This document shows, piece by piece, positions 1-9,210 of a DNA stretch of 64,000 nucleotides. Below the pieces are notes generated by a model that had not been told where the DNA came from, did no database searches, and worked only from the letters and a program-made list of their open reading frames with translations. Numbering within the stretch: position 1 is the stretch's first letter; each line of letters opens with the position of its first letter. Location: NCBI GenBank assembly GCA_029706075.1, contig JAINUG010000256.1, forward strand, positions 1,221,284-1,285,283, read 5' to 3'. Both the position numbers and the translations under genes were made by a program. The DNA is from Aldrovandia affinis (lineage: Eukaryota; Chordata; Actinopteri; Notacanthiformes; Halosauridae).

Positions 1-1917
1 GCTCAACACACAGCCCTGTGGGGAGCCGGTGCTGAGTGTAAGGGTAGGGGAAAAGTGGGGGCCTAGTCTAACGGTCTGGTGACGATTAGTTAGAAAGTCT
101 TTTATCCAGTGGCAGGTGGGTTGGGAAAGTCCTAGGTTAGTAAGTTTTATGACGAGCCTCCCCAGAATGATGGTGTTAAAGGCAGAGCTAAAGTCTATGA
201 AAAGCATCCTCACATAGCTCCCCTGGTGTTCAAGGTGCGTCAATGCCATGTGAAGAGCAGTGGCGATGGCATCTTCTGTAGACCTGTTCGCTCTGTAGGC
301 AAACTGGAATGGGTCGAAGGTGGGTGGGAGGCTGGCTTTGATGTGCTGTAGGACCAGCCTCTCTAAGCACTTCATAATGACCGGTGTGAGTGCGACCGGA
401 CGGTAGTCGTTGAGGCCGCTGATGACAGTCTTTTTTGGCTGTGGAATGATTGTGGCAGACTTCAGGCAAGGTGGGATGATGGATTTGGAAAGGGACAGGT
501 TGAAGATCTTTGTGAAGACCTCGGAGAGCTGGTCTGCACATTCCTTCAGCACCCTTCCTGTCACACCATCAGGGCCAGCAGCTTTCCTCGGGTTCACCGC
601 TCTGAGCACACGCCTCACATCATGCTCCTGCACAGTGAGGATGTGGCAGTTGGAGGCTGGTGGAGGTGTTGTGTCAGACACTGCTGCTTTCACCTCAAAG
701 CGAGCAAAGAAACAATTAAGTTCCTCTGCCAGCGAGGCGTCCCCGTTGACAGCCGTGCGATTGCTGGATTTGTAATTGGTGATGTGCTGGATGCCCTGCC
801 ACACCCGCCGTGGGTCGTTGTTGGTGAAGTGGTCCCCAATCTTCCTCTTGTAGGCCGCTTTAGCATCCCTGATGCCTCTCTACAGGTTGGCTCTAGCAGC
901 ACTGTATAGGGCTCTGTCGCCGGACCTGAAGGCGGTGTTACGGTCCTTGAGGAGGGTACGGACCTCCTTTGACATCCAGGGCTTCTGATTGGGGTACACC
1001 CGGATTTGTTTGTCGACAGTGACATTGTCGACACAGTTTTGAATGTAGCAGAGTACAGTTGATGTGTACACCTCCAAGTCCTGATCCTCAAAAATGTCCC
1101 AATTTGTCCTTCCAAAGCAATCCTGGAGCTGTGAGGAAGCTCCTTCAGGCCATGTTTTAACAGTCTTTGTGGTGGGTTGAGTTTTTCTCCTGAGGGGGGT
1201 ATATGCTGGAGTTAGGAGTATGGATAGGTGATCTGACTGGCCTAAGTGTGGTAGCGGTGTTGACCTAAAACCGTTCTTGATGTTTGAACAAACCTTGTCC
1301 AGTGTATTTTTCCCCCTAGTAGCACATTTGATGTGTTGTTGAAATTTCGGGAGAACTGCCTTTAAATCGGCATGGTTGAAATCACCAGCTATGATATGGG
1401 CTGCTTCGGGATGGGTGCCCTGTTGTGCATTTATAGCACTGAACAGGTAGCCTAACGCTATGCTAGCATTAGCCTCCGGTGGAATGTAAACAGCTGTGAC
1501 TATAACAGCAGTAAACTCGCGTGGAAGGTAAATAGGCCTGCATCTAACTGACAAGTACTCCACGTCAGAAGAACAGTGACTGTGTATGACTTTGGTATTA
1601 GTACACCAGTTGTTGTGTACATAAATGCATAGCCCCCCTCCCTTGCTCTGACCGGAGTCTTTGTTCCTATCCCAGCTAAATGCTGTGCGGCCTGCTAGCT
1701 CAATGGCTACATCTGGGATACGTGAGTGTAGCCACGTCTCTGTTATTAGCATAATGCAACAGTTCTCAATTTGTTTGTTCGCGGAGATCTGTAGATTCAG
1801 TTCGTCCATTTTGTTGGTAATGGATCTGGCGTTGGTGAGAAAGATGCTGGGTAGCGGTGGTTTGTGTGGTTGTCTCTTCAGCCTAGCAAGTAGGCCGCAA
1901 CACCTGCACTCGTAACG
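1..1917 (-). pseudogene. LINE ORF2: AP endonuclease + reverse transcriptase (one stop, partial)
   Basis: Reading leftward, one frame stays open from about 1917 to base 1 apart from a single TAG at 880-882, probably from CAG. The first ATG of the domain is at 1807-1809, but upstream residues (a Cys-rich stretch followed by SIFLTNARS) look like genuine coding sequence. The AP-like endonuclease lies at about 1800-1200. It has LITETWL, the catalytic GDFN at 1366-1386 and QSDH near 1230-1240. RT follows: KAAGPDG near 550-580, NDYRPVALT near 380-410, motif A FIDFSSAFNT (172-201) and motif B GSPQGCVLS at bases 1-27. The YADD catalytic motif would be outside the window. A frameshift or stop sits near 1920, because the further 5' residues continue in another frame. 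Confidence 0.8.
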
Positions 1918-2050
1918 GACTGATTACGCTGTACTCCTATGATCAGAAGATCTGAGCGGCTGTAGACGGAATTCGCACGGCTAAAACCTAACATTAGCGG
2001 ACAGACATATAAACAAAAACACATGTAATGTGCACCGAAAAGGAGAGCGA
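1..2050 (-). mobile_element. Rex1-like LINE, 3' end cut by window edge
   Basis: Non-LTR retrotransposon lying antisense. Its coding part fills 1-1917, and about 130 bp of 5' sequence lies at 1918-2050. The element stops abruptly at 2050, where an unrelated CR1 fragment begins in the opposite orientation. The RT core and 3' UTR lie beyond the left edge. The Rex1 assignment rests on RT motif A reading DFSSAFNT, as in Rex1, and on motif B reading SPQGCVLS. Another clade of the CR1/Rex/Jockey group is possible. Confidence 0.7.
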
Positions 2051-2780
2051 AAGTTATGCATATGGGAAATAAAAACATTAGACAGGAGTATTTTATGGGA
2101 GGAGAAACGTTAGTAGGTGTTCAATTTGAAAAGGACTTAGGAATTGTAGTTGATCAAAGCCTATCTGCATCAAAGCAGTGTGCTACAGCAGTGAAAAAAG
2201 CCAACAGGATGCTGGGATACATAGCAAAACGTATTGAGTATAAATCAAAGGAGGTTATATTAATGTTATATAATGCCTTTGTCAGACCTCACTTTGAATA
2301 CTGTGTGCAGTTCTGGGCACGGCACTACAAGAAAGATATAGAAGCTCTTGAAAAAGTTCAAAGAAGGGCAACTAAATTGATACCTAGTATGAAAGGTAAA
2401 TTTTATGAGGATAGACTTAAGGCACTCAATCTATTTAAGCTTAGCAAACAGAGATTTAGGGGGGATTTGATTGAGGTTTTTTAATTCCTAAAAGGGATTA
2501 ACAAAGTGAAATACCATTTTTTAAAGATAAGTGGTGTCACCAGAACAAGAGGCCACAGGTGGAAATTAGTTAAAGGCAAATTCCGCACAGATATTAGGAC
2601 GTTTTTCTTTACGCAGAGTTGTCAATGCCTGGAACAGCTTGCCAGGTCGGGTAGTAGAGGCGGAAACAATTGATATAAAGGCCAGGCTAGATGGACTAGA
2701 TACTCTGTAGATTAGGACATGACGAGCCTAGATGGGCCGAACGGCCCGTTCTCATCATTATGTATTCTTATGTTCTTATG
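2051..2780 (+). pseudogene. CR1-like LINE, 5'-truncated 3' end (copy A)
   Basis: Carboxy-terminal part of a CR1-like ORF2, entering at the residues just after the RT thumb (KVMHxGNKNI) and reading to VF* at 2484. Two further short segments continue in frame-shifted form to about 2700. The 3' UTR contains a strongly conserved GC palindrome-like stretch (gggccgaacggcccg, about 2731-2745). It ends in the short tandem motif ATTCTTATGTTCTTATG, as CR1 elements end in short microsatellite-like repeats. The same 3' end recurs in copies at 19534 and 33805. The 5' truncation is typical of target-primed integration. Confidence 0.8.
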
Positions 2781-3460
2781 ATTTGGCTAATACAAATGTA
2801 CAGAGATTGTCTCTTAAAATCCATAGTCTATCATCTCAAATGTAACACTTTCAAAGAATTTGATACTCTACAATAATCTTACCTCATAAAATGTGTTACA
2901 CTGACTAAAATATGCTAATTAACAGATAGGGATGAAGTAATTTTATAGTTGCTGTAGAAAATAAAAAGAGTAGACCCTTGCCTTAAGGTACTATGGTATG
3001 AAAGCAGCAGCGGATGTTCACATATTTATAGATCCCTTGCGATAGTAGAATTCAGTATAATTACTTTGTAAGAACAATAACTTTTATTTCCAACAAGGTT
3101 ATCAGGTAACACAATAAGGTTACATGAACTGACATTAACTGATGTATTAGTTAACATGATTGAATGATTTACAACTAGATGAGCAAAGCATCATCTAACC
3201 GTATTGTTAGTTAATAGTTAACAAATACATTAACTAATGGTTTGTAATTGTTAGTTCATGTTAGTTAAGATACAATACGGTTACGTAAATTAACTAATGT
3301 AGTAGCTAACATGAATTCATGATTTACAAATAGATGAACAAAGTCTCAGCTAACCTTAACTAATGGTTTGTAATCATGTTAGTTCAGATACAGTATATGA
3401 TGTAACATCAACAACCAAAAGGGGACATATGAAGGATATAATAAAGTTAATGGTGTCTGT
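2781..3460. repeat. AT-rich spacer with TTAGTTAA-type internal repeats
   Basis: No coding signal. Between about 3100 and 3395 a segment built from variants of ttagttaa/taactaatg occurs twice. Each copy includes a 'gatttacaa-tagatgaacaaag' block (about 3168 and 3330) and a 'taatggtttgtaat' block (about 3236 and 3361). It looks like a decayed, internally duplicated non-autonomous DNA element. I cannot assign a family. Confidence 0.4.
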
Positions 3461-3474
3461 TAAAAAATGGGTGA

Positions 3475-3790
3475 GGTTATGGTGGTGCAGTGGATAGCAC
3501 TGTCGCCTCACAGCAAGAAGGTCTCGGGTTCGAATCCCGGTCGGGGCCTTTCTGTGTGGAGTTTGCATGTTCTCCCCGTGTCCGCGTGGGTTTCCTCCGG
3601 GTACTCCGGTTTCCTCCCACAGTCCAAAGACATGCACGTTAGGCTAATTGGAGAGTCTAAATTGCCCTGTAGGTGTGAGTGTGTGAGTGAATGGTGTATG
3701 TACCCAGGTATATACCCAGGCCGCCATTGTAAATAAGAACTTGTTCTTAATGGCTTGCCTGGTTAAATAAAGGTTAAATAAATAAATAAA
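3475..3790 (+). mobile_element. tRNA-derived SINE, V-SINE-like
   Basis: The head resembles a tRNA gene: box A-like ggtgcagtggatagcac (about 3484-3500) and a perfect box B, ggttcgaatcc (3527-3537). The middle is the conserved central domain typical of V-SINEs (gtttgcatgttctccccgtg, then tccgggtactccggtttcc, then agtccaaagacatgca). The 3' part ends in 'ttgcctggttaaataaaggttaaataaataaata', a LINE-derived tail common in teleosts. The antisense frame at 3374-3637 is a shadow of this element. Confidence 0.85.
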
Positions 3791-3826
3791 ATTATCCAGC
3801 AATCTACAACAGGAACCAATTTGGAC

Positions 3827-4198
3827 TGTAACAAGGTATGAATAGAATAAAAGCTTTATTCACACACAGCTGTATGGAGACCCATATCTCACAGGATCAG
3901 ATCTCCCACCTCCAAGTTTAGATTCCATATTTATAGTAAAAAATATAAAAGGGGAGGGAACTTAAGGAAAACCAGAACGTGGGCATCACAGAAAAGAAAA
4001 CAGGATGGGAAATTACTGGAAAGTAAAGTGAAACTCTGCAAATGTGAGAGGATGCCATGCAGGAACAGATGTCCCTTTTATCTTTTGGTGCAAAGGTCCT
4101 TTGTTTCCAGAAAAACAGGGGCTGTGGCTATCGACAGTCATGCATAACCTGTTGATAGCAACAGCATTTCAACATTATACAGACAGGACATATTCTCA
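3827..4198 (-). mobile_element. LTR (3' LTR) of a retroelement
   Basis: On the minus strand a 372-bp segment runs from TGAGAATATG to CTTGTTACA, so it has TG...CA ends. It directly abuts a purine tract. It contains a TATA-like CTATAAATA (rc of 3928-3936) and, about 75 bp further on, an AATAAAGC polyadenylation signal (rc of 3852-3859). That is the normal U3-R-U5 order. No 5' LTR partner is visible, so no target duplication can be tested. Confidence 0.65.
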
Positions 4199-4216
4199 CC
4201 CCTCTTCCCCTCTTTT
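4199..4216 (-). other. polypurine tract next to LTR
   Basis: Reads AAAAGAGGGGAAGAGGGG on the minus strand and ends at the base before the LTR's TG. This is the expected plus-strand primer site of a retroelement and the best support for the LTR boundary. Confidence 0.7.
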
Positions 4217-4322
4217 GCGCTATTTTTCACAATATGCACCATCATTACACCTGTATAGGCACACGTTGGTGCCTAGAGCTTTTGACCCTTAGCCACGCAA
4301 TACTTTATCCTTGCATCATCCA

Positions 4323-4794
4323 TCAGTTGCATGTCCATATCTTTGACGGATAAAGGCTTTGCTGGTACCTTGGGCACCCTGTGAAGGTTTGGTTGGTGAA
4401 CCTTTTAAGTTGCAGGGCATGACATAGTTCCATAATTTCCCAGTGATATTTATCTCTATAAAATCTATTTGTATATTTACAACCGGGCCAAAGGGGGGAG
4501 TATGTGAGGCCTGTTTTGTTAGTACAGTACTGGTGTTCCACATCGAATTGTTGACATGTGATAGAATTTTCATGGTACGGTAAATTAATGATTTTTTTTA
4601 TGCGGTACCAGTCCTTGTTACAGGCTGCTCTCATTCCCCGTTCACTCACATGCGTCACACTGTGATACAGACGAGCATGGTACGGTAATAGGCTGGTGTG
4701 CGCAACCGGGTGGCCAGTCCACAAGCAAGTGAAGGTTGCAATCATTGCCGGCCCATTTCCAATTTTCCGTTCTGGTTTAATCTTTTTGTAGGGC
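4323..4794 (-). pseudogene. unidentified ORF in env/3'-terminal position of LTR element
   Basis: An open frame runs from a stop near 4795 to TGA at 4323, with ATG at 4745 (140 residues from that ATG). It ends about 105 bp before the polypurine tract, the place where the last gene of an LTR retroelement normally ends. It has several cysteines and two N-x-S/T sites but no clear hydrophobic membrane span. I cannot place it in a family. Envelope, an accessory product or a 3' pol remnant are all possible. Upstream sequence (4795-5000) gives no recognisable pol. Confidence 0.35.
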
Positions 4795-5240
4795 TGCTAC
4801 ATCTACCAGTGAGATTAACATTGGCAATGATGGCAACCTTTGAAACTGGGTAGACTGTGGAACCTTGAGTAATATGAGAAACAAAAACACACAATGCAAT
4901 ATCACGACATTAAAAAAAAAAATATCGCGTTGAATAGCACAATGTAAAACACAGGTCAGTCATCCCTCTCCGTAAAAGGCGTATACCGTTATGGAATGCT
5001 TTACCATCTGTACCAAAATAAACTGGTCAAAAGTGTTTACTGGAAAAGTGAAATACTGGCTGTGGAGGGCGTCGGTCTCGGCCATATGGGAGTGGCATGG
5101 TGGCCTTTGTTTTACATGCTGTGGAGGAGGAGCAGGGAGACTTTCCGGGGGCAGGTTTGGCACTCTCACAGGGTGTGAGAGTGAACTGTCGCCCGGAAGG
5201 TTACTCCAAATCTTAATCTTAATTATTATTTAATTGGCAA
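4795..5240. other. no recognisable feature
   Basis: Mixed-composition sequence with a short poly-A run at about 4912-4921. Short open frames at 4960-5233 overlap each other on both strands and have no recognisable domain. Confidence 0.5.
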
Positions 5241-5358
5241 TTGATTGGAATCCAATTTACTGATTGTGTTTGTGTATGAGAATGTGAATTGTTTGGTGTT
5301 GAGTGATTGTGATTGTGTGATTGCCTCACGAGTCCCACCTGAGCCAGGCAGGAAGTAA

Positions 5359-5371
5359 GCCTATTTAAGAG
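5359..5371 (+). promoter_or_regulatory. possible TATA box
   Basis: gcctatttaagag lies about 25 bp upstream of the first 28-bp direct repeat. It is plausible as a core promoter of the TG-rich unit, but it is only a motif match. Confidence 0.3.
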
Positions 5372-5393
5372 CATGTGGGGCGAGTGGGGAATC

Positions 5394-5458
5394 AGTTAGT
5401 CTTGTCATGTCATTAGGTGTGAGTGTTGAGAGTTAGTCTTGTCATGTCATTAGGTGTG
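5394..5458 (+). repeat. 28-bp direct repeat, two copies
   Basis: Identical 28-bp copies at 5394-5421 and 5431-5458 (starting agttagtcttgtcatgtc) are separated by 9 bp, giving a 37-bp period. Confidence 0.85.
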
Positions 5459-5614
5459 TGTATTGACAGTGAGTCTTATCCTTTGTGCATGTGTTGTTGA
5501 TTGTCATTTATGTGTGTGTATCTTGGAGAGTTGTGAGTCTTTGTGTGGTCATTCGTGTGTGGGAGTGTGCGGGCACGTATATTGTGGAGTGTTGGTGTTT
5601 GATGTGACTCTGTT

Positions 5615-5663
5615 GGGCATGGTGGTGCATTTCTGTAATCCAAGCTGCTGGGAGGCGGAGTCT
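5615..5663 (+). other. 7SL RNA / Alu-domain-like segment
   Basis: About 49 bp resemble the 5' Alu domain of SRP (7SL) RNA and primate Alu. In order it has gggcatggtggtgcat, ctgtaatccaagctgct and gggaggcggag, collinear with the conserved GGTGG, CTGTA-TCC-AGCT and GGGAGGC blocks. It stops after this, so it is a fragment, not a 7SL gene. It could be an SRP RNA-derived pseudogene or SINE head. Chance cannot be excluded by eye. Confidence 0.5.
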
Positions 5664-5789
5664 GTGTGGAATATATGTTGAGTTCTGTGTGCGTTTGTCG
5701 AAAGTGCCTGAGTAGAGTGCTTCTTGTGTGTGTGGAAAGGAGGAAGAGGGGGCTCACTAAGAGTGTCCGCCTCTCGCCCTCGGTGTGAT

Positions 5790-5975
5790 TGGAAGAGAAC
5801 TCGCACTCGGGCAGTGGAGAGTGTCTCCGGACAACGGCCCGAGAACTCTCACTGAAAGAGTGGAGAGTGTCTCGGGGCTGGTTGCCAGAGAACTCTCGCT
5901 GTGAGGAGTGGCGAGGGTCTCGGTATGTTTGGGGTAAAAGAGAACTCGGACTGGAAAGTTCGAGTGTCTCTGTGT
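5790..5975 (+). repeat. four imperfect tandem repeats of about 45-50 bp
   Basis: Each copy has the pattern gagaactc-(g/t)c-ct...gtggagagtgtctc-gg. Copies start near 5793, 5840, 5888 and 5939. They are too diverged to be a simple minisatellite but clearly related. Confidence 0.6.
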
Positions 5976-6483
5976 GCATGGGTTTGGGAAGCACTTGAAA
6001 AGTCACTGGAGATGTGTGTGGAGTGTGTGTCGGGACAGTGAGTAGAGTTCTACCCTGTCCCGGTGAGTGTTGATGTGTGTTTAATGTGAATGTATGAAGG
6101 TGGTGTGGAAAGCCACTGATTGTCTGTTTGTTCTGTGTTTCCCCGGAAGGGGATTCCCCCCCTCGGAGGAGGCGGGGCTTTCATTTATGGTTTGATTATT
6201 TTAGCTTGTTATTTTAGTTCATTGTTTTTGCCCGAAAGCAAGTAGGGTGAAGATGTTCTGTTTGTGTTTGTGCTTGTTTTATGTTAACCTGCTCTCCCAC
6301 TGTCTCTCTCCTGTGTCTGGGGGGAGAGACAGAAAAAAAAAAATCTGGTCCATAGACCGGCAAACTCCACTCCATCTCCAGACTGCCCTGTTCCCATCCA
6401 GGGATTGTCATGTGGCGTGTGACAAAGGCTTACACAGAGTCAGACGTGCAAACCTTGATCATCAAAGTCCACCAACTGGATGG

Positions 6484-6552
6484 ACACGCACATGTACACA
6501 CACACACACATATATGCACACATGCGCATGCGCACACCCACACACGCACATA
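6484..6552 (+). repeat. CA/TG-type microsatellite, interrupted
   Basis: Alternating purine-pyrimidine tract made of (ac)n with interspersed atgc/tatatg, including gcgcatgcgcac, a potentially Z-forming stretch. Confidence 0.85.
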
Positions 6553-6671
6553 CCCCTGGATTTATTATTTAGCCCATTTTTTGTAGTAGTAGCCATTCAG
6601 ATATATTTTTTTATATAAACCACCTATGTTCTCTATATTTAGCTTACAATAAAATTGGGTATATAATACAC

Positions 6672-6990
6672 ACTCGGTCACCACTTTATTAGGTACACCT
6701 GTACACCTGCTTGTTAATGCAATTATCAAATCAGCTAATCATGTGGCAGCAGCTCAATGCATAAAAGCATGCAGACATGGTCAAGAGGTTCAGTTGTTGT
6801 TCAGACCAAAAATCAGAATAGAGAAGAAATGTGATCTAAGTGACTTTGGCCGTGGAATGATTTTTGGTGCCAGACAGGGTGATGTGAGTATCTCAGAAAC
6901 TGCTGATCTCATGGGATTTTCACGCACAACAGTCTGTAGAGTTTACAGAGAATGGTGCGAAAAACAAAAAAACATCCAGTGAGAGGCTGG
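6672..6990 (+). pseudogene. Tc1/mariner transposon 5' fragment, transposase N-terminus
   Basis: Starts with the terminal sequence ggtcaccactttattaggta, typical of an abundant fish Tc1-like family. It then encodes a frame (6743-6982) whose later residues form the transposase helix-turn-helix region (KCDLSDFGRGMIFGARQ, then SISETADLMGFSRTTV-RVYREW). It ends at a TGA, and no DDE catalytic domain or second terminal repeat follows. The first ATG gives a non-homologous leader, so the true start is degraded. The motif order shows a decayed 5' copy. Confidence 0.8.
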
Positions 6991-7415
6991 ATTTTTTGGT
7001 TGTGATAAGGTAAAACTGTTTTATTAATCTCATTAAGATAATTATAAGTAATAATCTTCCAAATCAAGGGTTCTATTTAATTAGTCAGCCAATCTTAAAG
7101 CTGACAAAAAACATCAACCTTCCTTTTGGTCTTTTATGGTACAGGGTTCATCGTTAACCAAAGGTATTTGTGTACTTTACATGTAGCAATTTACATTGTT
7201 GAACTAGAAATTAAGACGCTGCTAGCATTTAGAGGGTGCTGGGTTATAACACACACACACACACATTCTGATATTGCAACATTGAAGATATAAAACAGCA
7301 TTAAAGGTGAAGAACATGCAACATACAACAGGCACAGATAATAAAACTGCAGGCAGAAAGAAGGAGGAGTCACAGTCTGAGTCTTCCGAGTCTTCCACAA
7401 AATCAGATTCATCAT
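6991..7415. other. AT-rich spacer with short (AC)n
   Basis: No gene is supported. A 17-bp (ac)n tract lies at about 7248-7264. A minus frame over 7222-7494 contains an acidic DESDFVEDSEDSD stretch, reminiscent of acidic transposase N-termini, but nothing else supports it. Confidence 0.4.
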
Positions 7416-7831
7416 TTAATGGCTGATATGTATATTTTTTGTGGTCTAAATTTTGAACTCCAAAAATGATATATGCATTTAGACAAATATACAAAAAATG
7501 AGAATTCTCTTGTTGTGCTGTGGAGTGTGTAGGAGCAGTGGGAGGAACAATCTTGCGGGGGTGGGAGTGCCATGGCGGGTGGGTTCCACTACCATGACAC
7601 TTGCAAAGACAAAGTTATGAGACTTAATGGCTGATATGTATATTTTTTGTGGTCTAAATTTTGAACTCCAAAAATGATATATGCATTTAGACAAATACAC
7701 AAAAATGAGAATTCTCTTGTTGTGCTGTGGAGTGTGTAGGAGCAGTGGGAGGAACAATCTTGCGGGGGTGGGAGTGCCATGGCGGGTGGGTTCCACTACC
7801 ATGACACTTGCAAAGACAAAGTTATGAGACT
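7416..7831. repeat. 208-bp tandem duplication
   Basis: Two nearly identical copies, 7416-7623 and 7624-7831, differ mainly by a homopolymer length and one substitution near 7490/7697. Both start ttaatggctgatatgtata and end acaaagttatgagact. The antisense frame that reads through both (7479-7880) is a repeat artefact. High identity means the duplication is recent or the assembly doubled it. Confidence 0.9.
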
Positions 7832-9060
7832 TGCTTTCACTACAATAAAATGTAGAGTATATAGTTGGATAGTGCATCACGCAGAATTTTCCTACTGAGA
7901 AAAAATTAATGTATGATCTCGCCTAGGGCAACAAGTGAGCCAGAATGTCACTGCCACCATGTTATTAAACTTAGTTTCTTTGTTATTTAGATTATTACTG
8001 CATTATTTTAAATAAAGTACAATCTTTTATGTATATAAAGTAGGAATATGATACCCCACCCCACAGCTCAACAATATCATTAAATATCAATATCATGATG
8101 ATATTGTGGTGAATAAATAGTATCTTATAAATGTATCTATTTATCTAAATAAATCTTTTATTGAAAGATTTGCCTCAGAGTGAGGTGAAATACAACACAT
8201 CCACAAAACAGTCTTGTGTGATGGGGTATGTATCACATATCTGCCCTATCTGTTCATATGTACGCATTAATAATGTCACAAAAGTAGCACATACAACCTG
8301 CATTTAGCAATTCCACTTCCACCTAGGTGCGTTTTCACTACCATCCTCACCAAAGTAGAGCGCATAGTCTTGTAATTTCTTCCAATGTGTTTATAGTGAA
8401 ATGTAATGGGTTGGTTTTGTGGAAACAATCTCACAGCATTCACAGAATGAGTATGCTGATGGGGACTGTGAGACCGTTTTTGTCACTGCAATTGAAATAA
8501 ATAAGATTCTAAATGCCTAAGGTGACTTAAACTATGTAGATTAGGGCAAGTAAAAATGTTTGCAAGATAGCTTTGTTTTAAGGCTTTCTCCATAGATATC
8601 TCCACAGGCACTTCCAGCAATTCCAAATTTGAATTCAATAAAATGTAACCTTTCATTTTGAACCATGTCTCTGTCTTCCTTACAATGAACCCGTGGGGAT
8701 TGTTTTATATAACTGGTATTGGTCATTTCTTGTATTAACTATTTCCTTGGCTGCAACTCCCAAGGTGGCATAGCCTGGCTAGGTGGTGTAGGTCATTCCT
8801 TCATTACACAAGTATTATTTTTATTTGTACTTTTTTTTTCCAATAATTTAATTTACTGCTGAATTTTTTATACATGAGTTGAAAAATGGAATGACCTCAT
8901 TATAAAAAATGCACACCCCCTTGCACAACTCCCTTCTCACTGGACACCTCAAGATTCATTGCAACTTATGCACACTAAACACGAAGGACTGTCATTTTTT
9001 ATAATATAACCCATATTATATAAATATTATTAGATATTTTAAATTTAAAAAAAGTCACAT
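7832..9060. other. AT-rich non-coding, no gene seen
   Basis: Nothing coding. A short interrupted palindrome, caatatcatgatgatattg, lies at about 8089-8107 next to related ttaaatatcaatatcat. It looks like the end of an old DNA transposon. Runs of T occur near 8829-8840. Confidence 0.4.
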
Positions 9061-9079
9061 TCTATATTATACACTATAA

Positions 9080-9210
9080 TTCAGTGGAAGTACTGTTAAT
9101 TCAGAGGAAATATACTTCAGTAGGAGTAAAAGTACTCCTCCTGGAAACTAATTGGGAAAGAGTAATAAAGTAGCTACAGCAATTAAAATGTACTCATGTA
9201 AAAGTACCTT
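9080..9210 (+). repeat. AGTAAAAGTACT-type dispersed repeat fragment
   Basis: Contains aggagtaaaagtactcct (9122-9139), a 7-bp-arm hairpin, and atgtactcatgtaaaagtac (9188-9207). These motifs are typical of a dispersed fish MITE-like repeat. The family is uncertain. Confidence 0.4.

Larger units (their letters stand above)
5240..6340 (+). repeat. TG-rich, strand-asymmetric leader-like region
   Basis: The plus strand is strongly enriched in T and G for about 1.1 kb, unlike its flanks. It contains a TATA-like ctatttaagag (5361-5371) followed by repeated leader-like sequence, two direct repeats (28 bp each), a set of four imperfect repeats of about 45-50 bp and a GC-rich hairpin (about 6143-6175). 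The layout resembles the LTR/5' leader of a retroelement or a transcribed non-coding unit. No reading frame supports a protein. The antisense frames at 5476-6006 are composition artefacts. Confidence 0.4.

Noticed and set aside
3374..3637. 87-residue minus-strand frame
   Set aside because: It is the antisense of the V-SINE-like element, a common false prediction.
7479..7880. 133-residue minus-strand frame with internal repeats
   Set aside because: The repetition comes from the 208-bp tandem duplication. No family resemblance.
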